DNA of 64,000 nucleotides from the NCBI GenBank assembly GCA_916048095.2, contig OU696572.1, forward strand, positions 5,723,362 through 5,787,361, given 5' to 3'. This DNA comes from Sacculina carcini (taxonomy: Eukaryota > Arthropoda > Thecostraca > Sacculinidae). Below the pieces are notes generated by a model that was not told the origin of the DNA, ran no database searches, and worked only from the letters and a program-made list of their open reading frames with translations. Positions 63,976 to 64,000 of the stretch are shown in pieces. The position numbers were made by a program, and so were the translations under genes. Numbering within the stretch: position 1 is the stretch's first letter; each line of letters opens with the position of its first letter.

Positions 63976-64000
63976 TGCATTTTCTGCGTGATATTGCGAC

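Overview
The window is AT-rich DNA from a metazoan, probably an arthropod. The grounds are an intron-split host gene, degenerate (TTAGG)n of the arthropod telomere type, and the mix of mobile elements: CR1-like and I-like LINEs, BED-finger hAT, P-like, Tc1/mariner, piggyBac, Helitron, a CACTG-ended DNA transposon and Ty3/Gypsy. No species can be named. Splice sites and most element limits were read by eye.

The one host gene I can name is DNA2 (replication helicase/nuclease) on the + strand. Three consecutive coding exons of its nuclease domain lie at 29466-29757, 38085-38426 and 57392-57534. The junctions are in phase and rebuild the conserved order: first iron-sulfur Cys and His, then GKVDATV, then LELKTG and QxxxY. 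The introns between them are about 8.3 and 19 kb and are built almost wholly of nested transposons and simple repeats. Earlier exons and the helicase half are not seen here. A second candidate gene is a 227-codon acidic repeat protein at 4610-5293. It has a TATA box, a poly(A) signal and a long hairpin on each side.

Layout. 1-4500: noncoding DNA, a small inverted-repeat element and a CR1-like LINE. 4500-5460: the acidic repeat gene. 5500-11150: a hAT remnant and a Rep/helicase Helitron with internal rearrangements. 11190-14160: a 25-bp-stem hairpin overlapping a tRNA-like sequence, then a LINE with ORF1 and endonuclease. 14716-18030: a MITE and a P-like element holding a SINE. 19527-23552: a nearly full-length hAT with exact 8-bp target duplication. 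23572-28590: a TAGGGCTG-ended hAT-like element with mariner/Tc1 pieces, a CACTG-ended element, a hAT MITE and a LINE holding a 33-bp palindromic P-type insertion. 29466-57534: the DNA2 exons and their introns. 57690-64000: a transposase-like fragment, a Gypsy fossil and an I-like LINE whose ORF1 is fused to RNase H.

The nesting gives a relative chronology. A LINE reverse transcriptase was split by a hAT-like element with target duplication GTGATGAC. That element was entered by a Gypsy element with target duplication GTAC, and the Gypsy by another LINE. The most promising undescribed items are three: the CACTG-ended element family carrying an unassigned protein and a 170/198-bp satellite, the 33-bp insertion made only of two transposon ends, and the hairpin-bracketed acidic repeat gene. 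Gypsy copies are treated as broken fossils.
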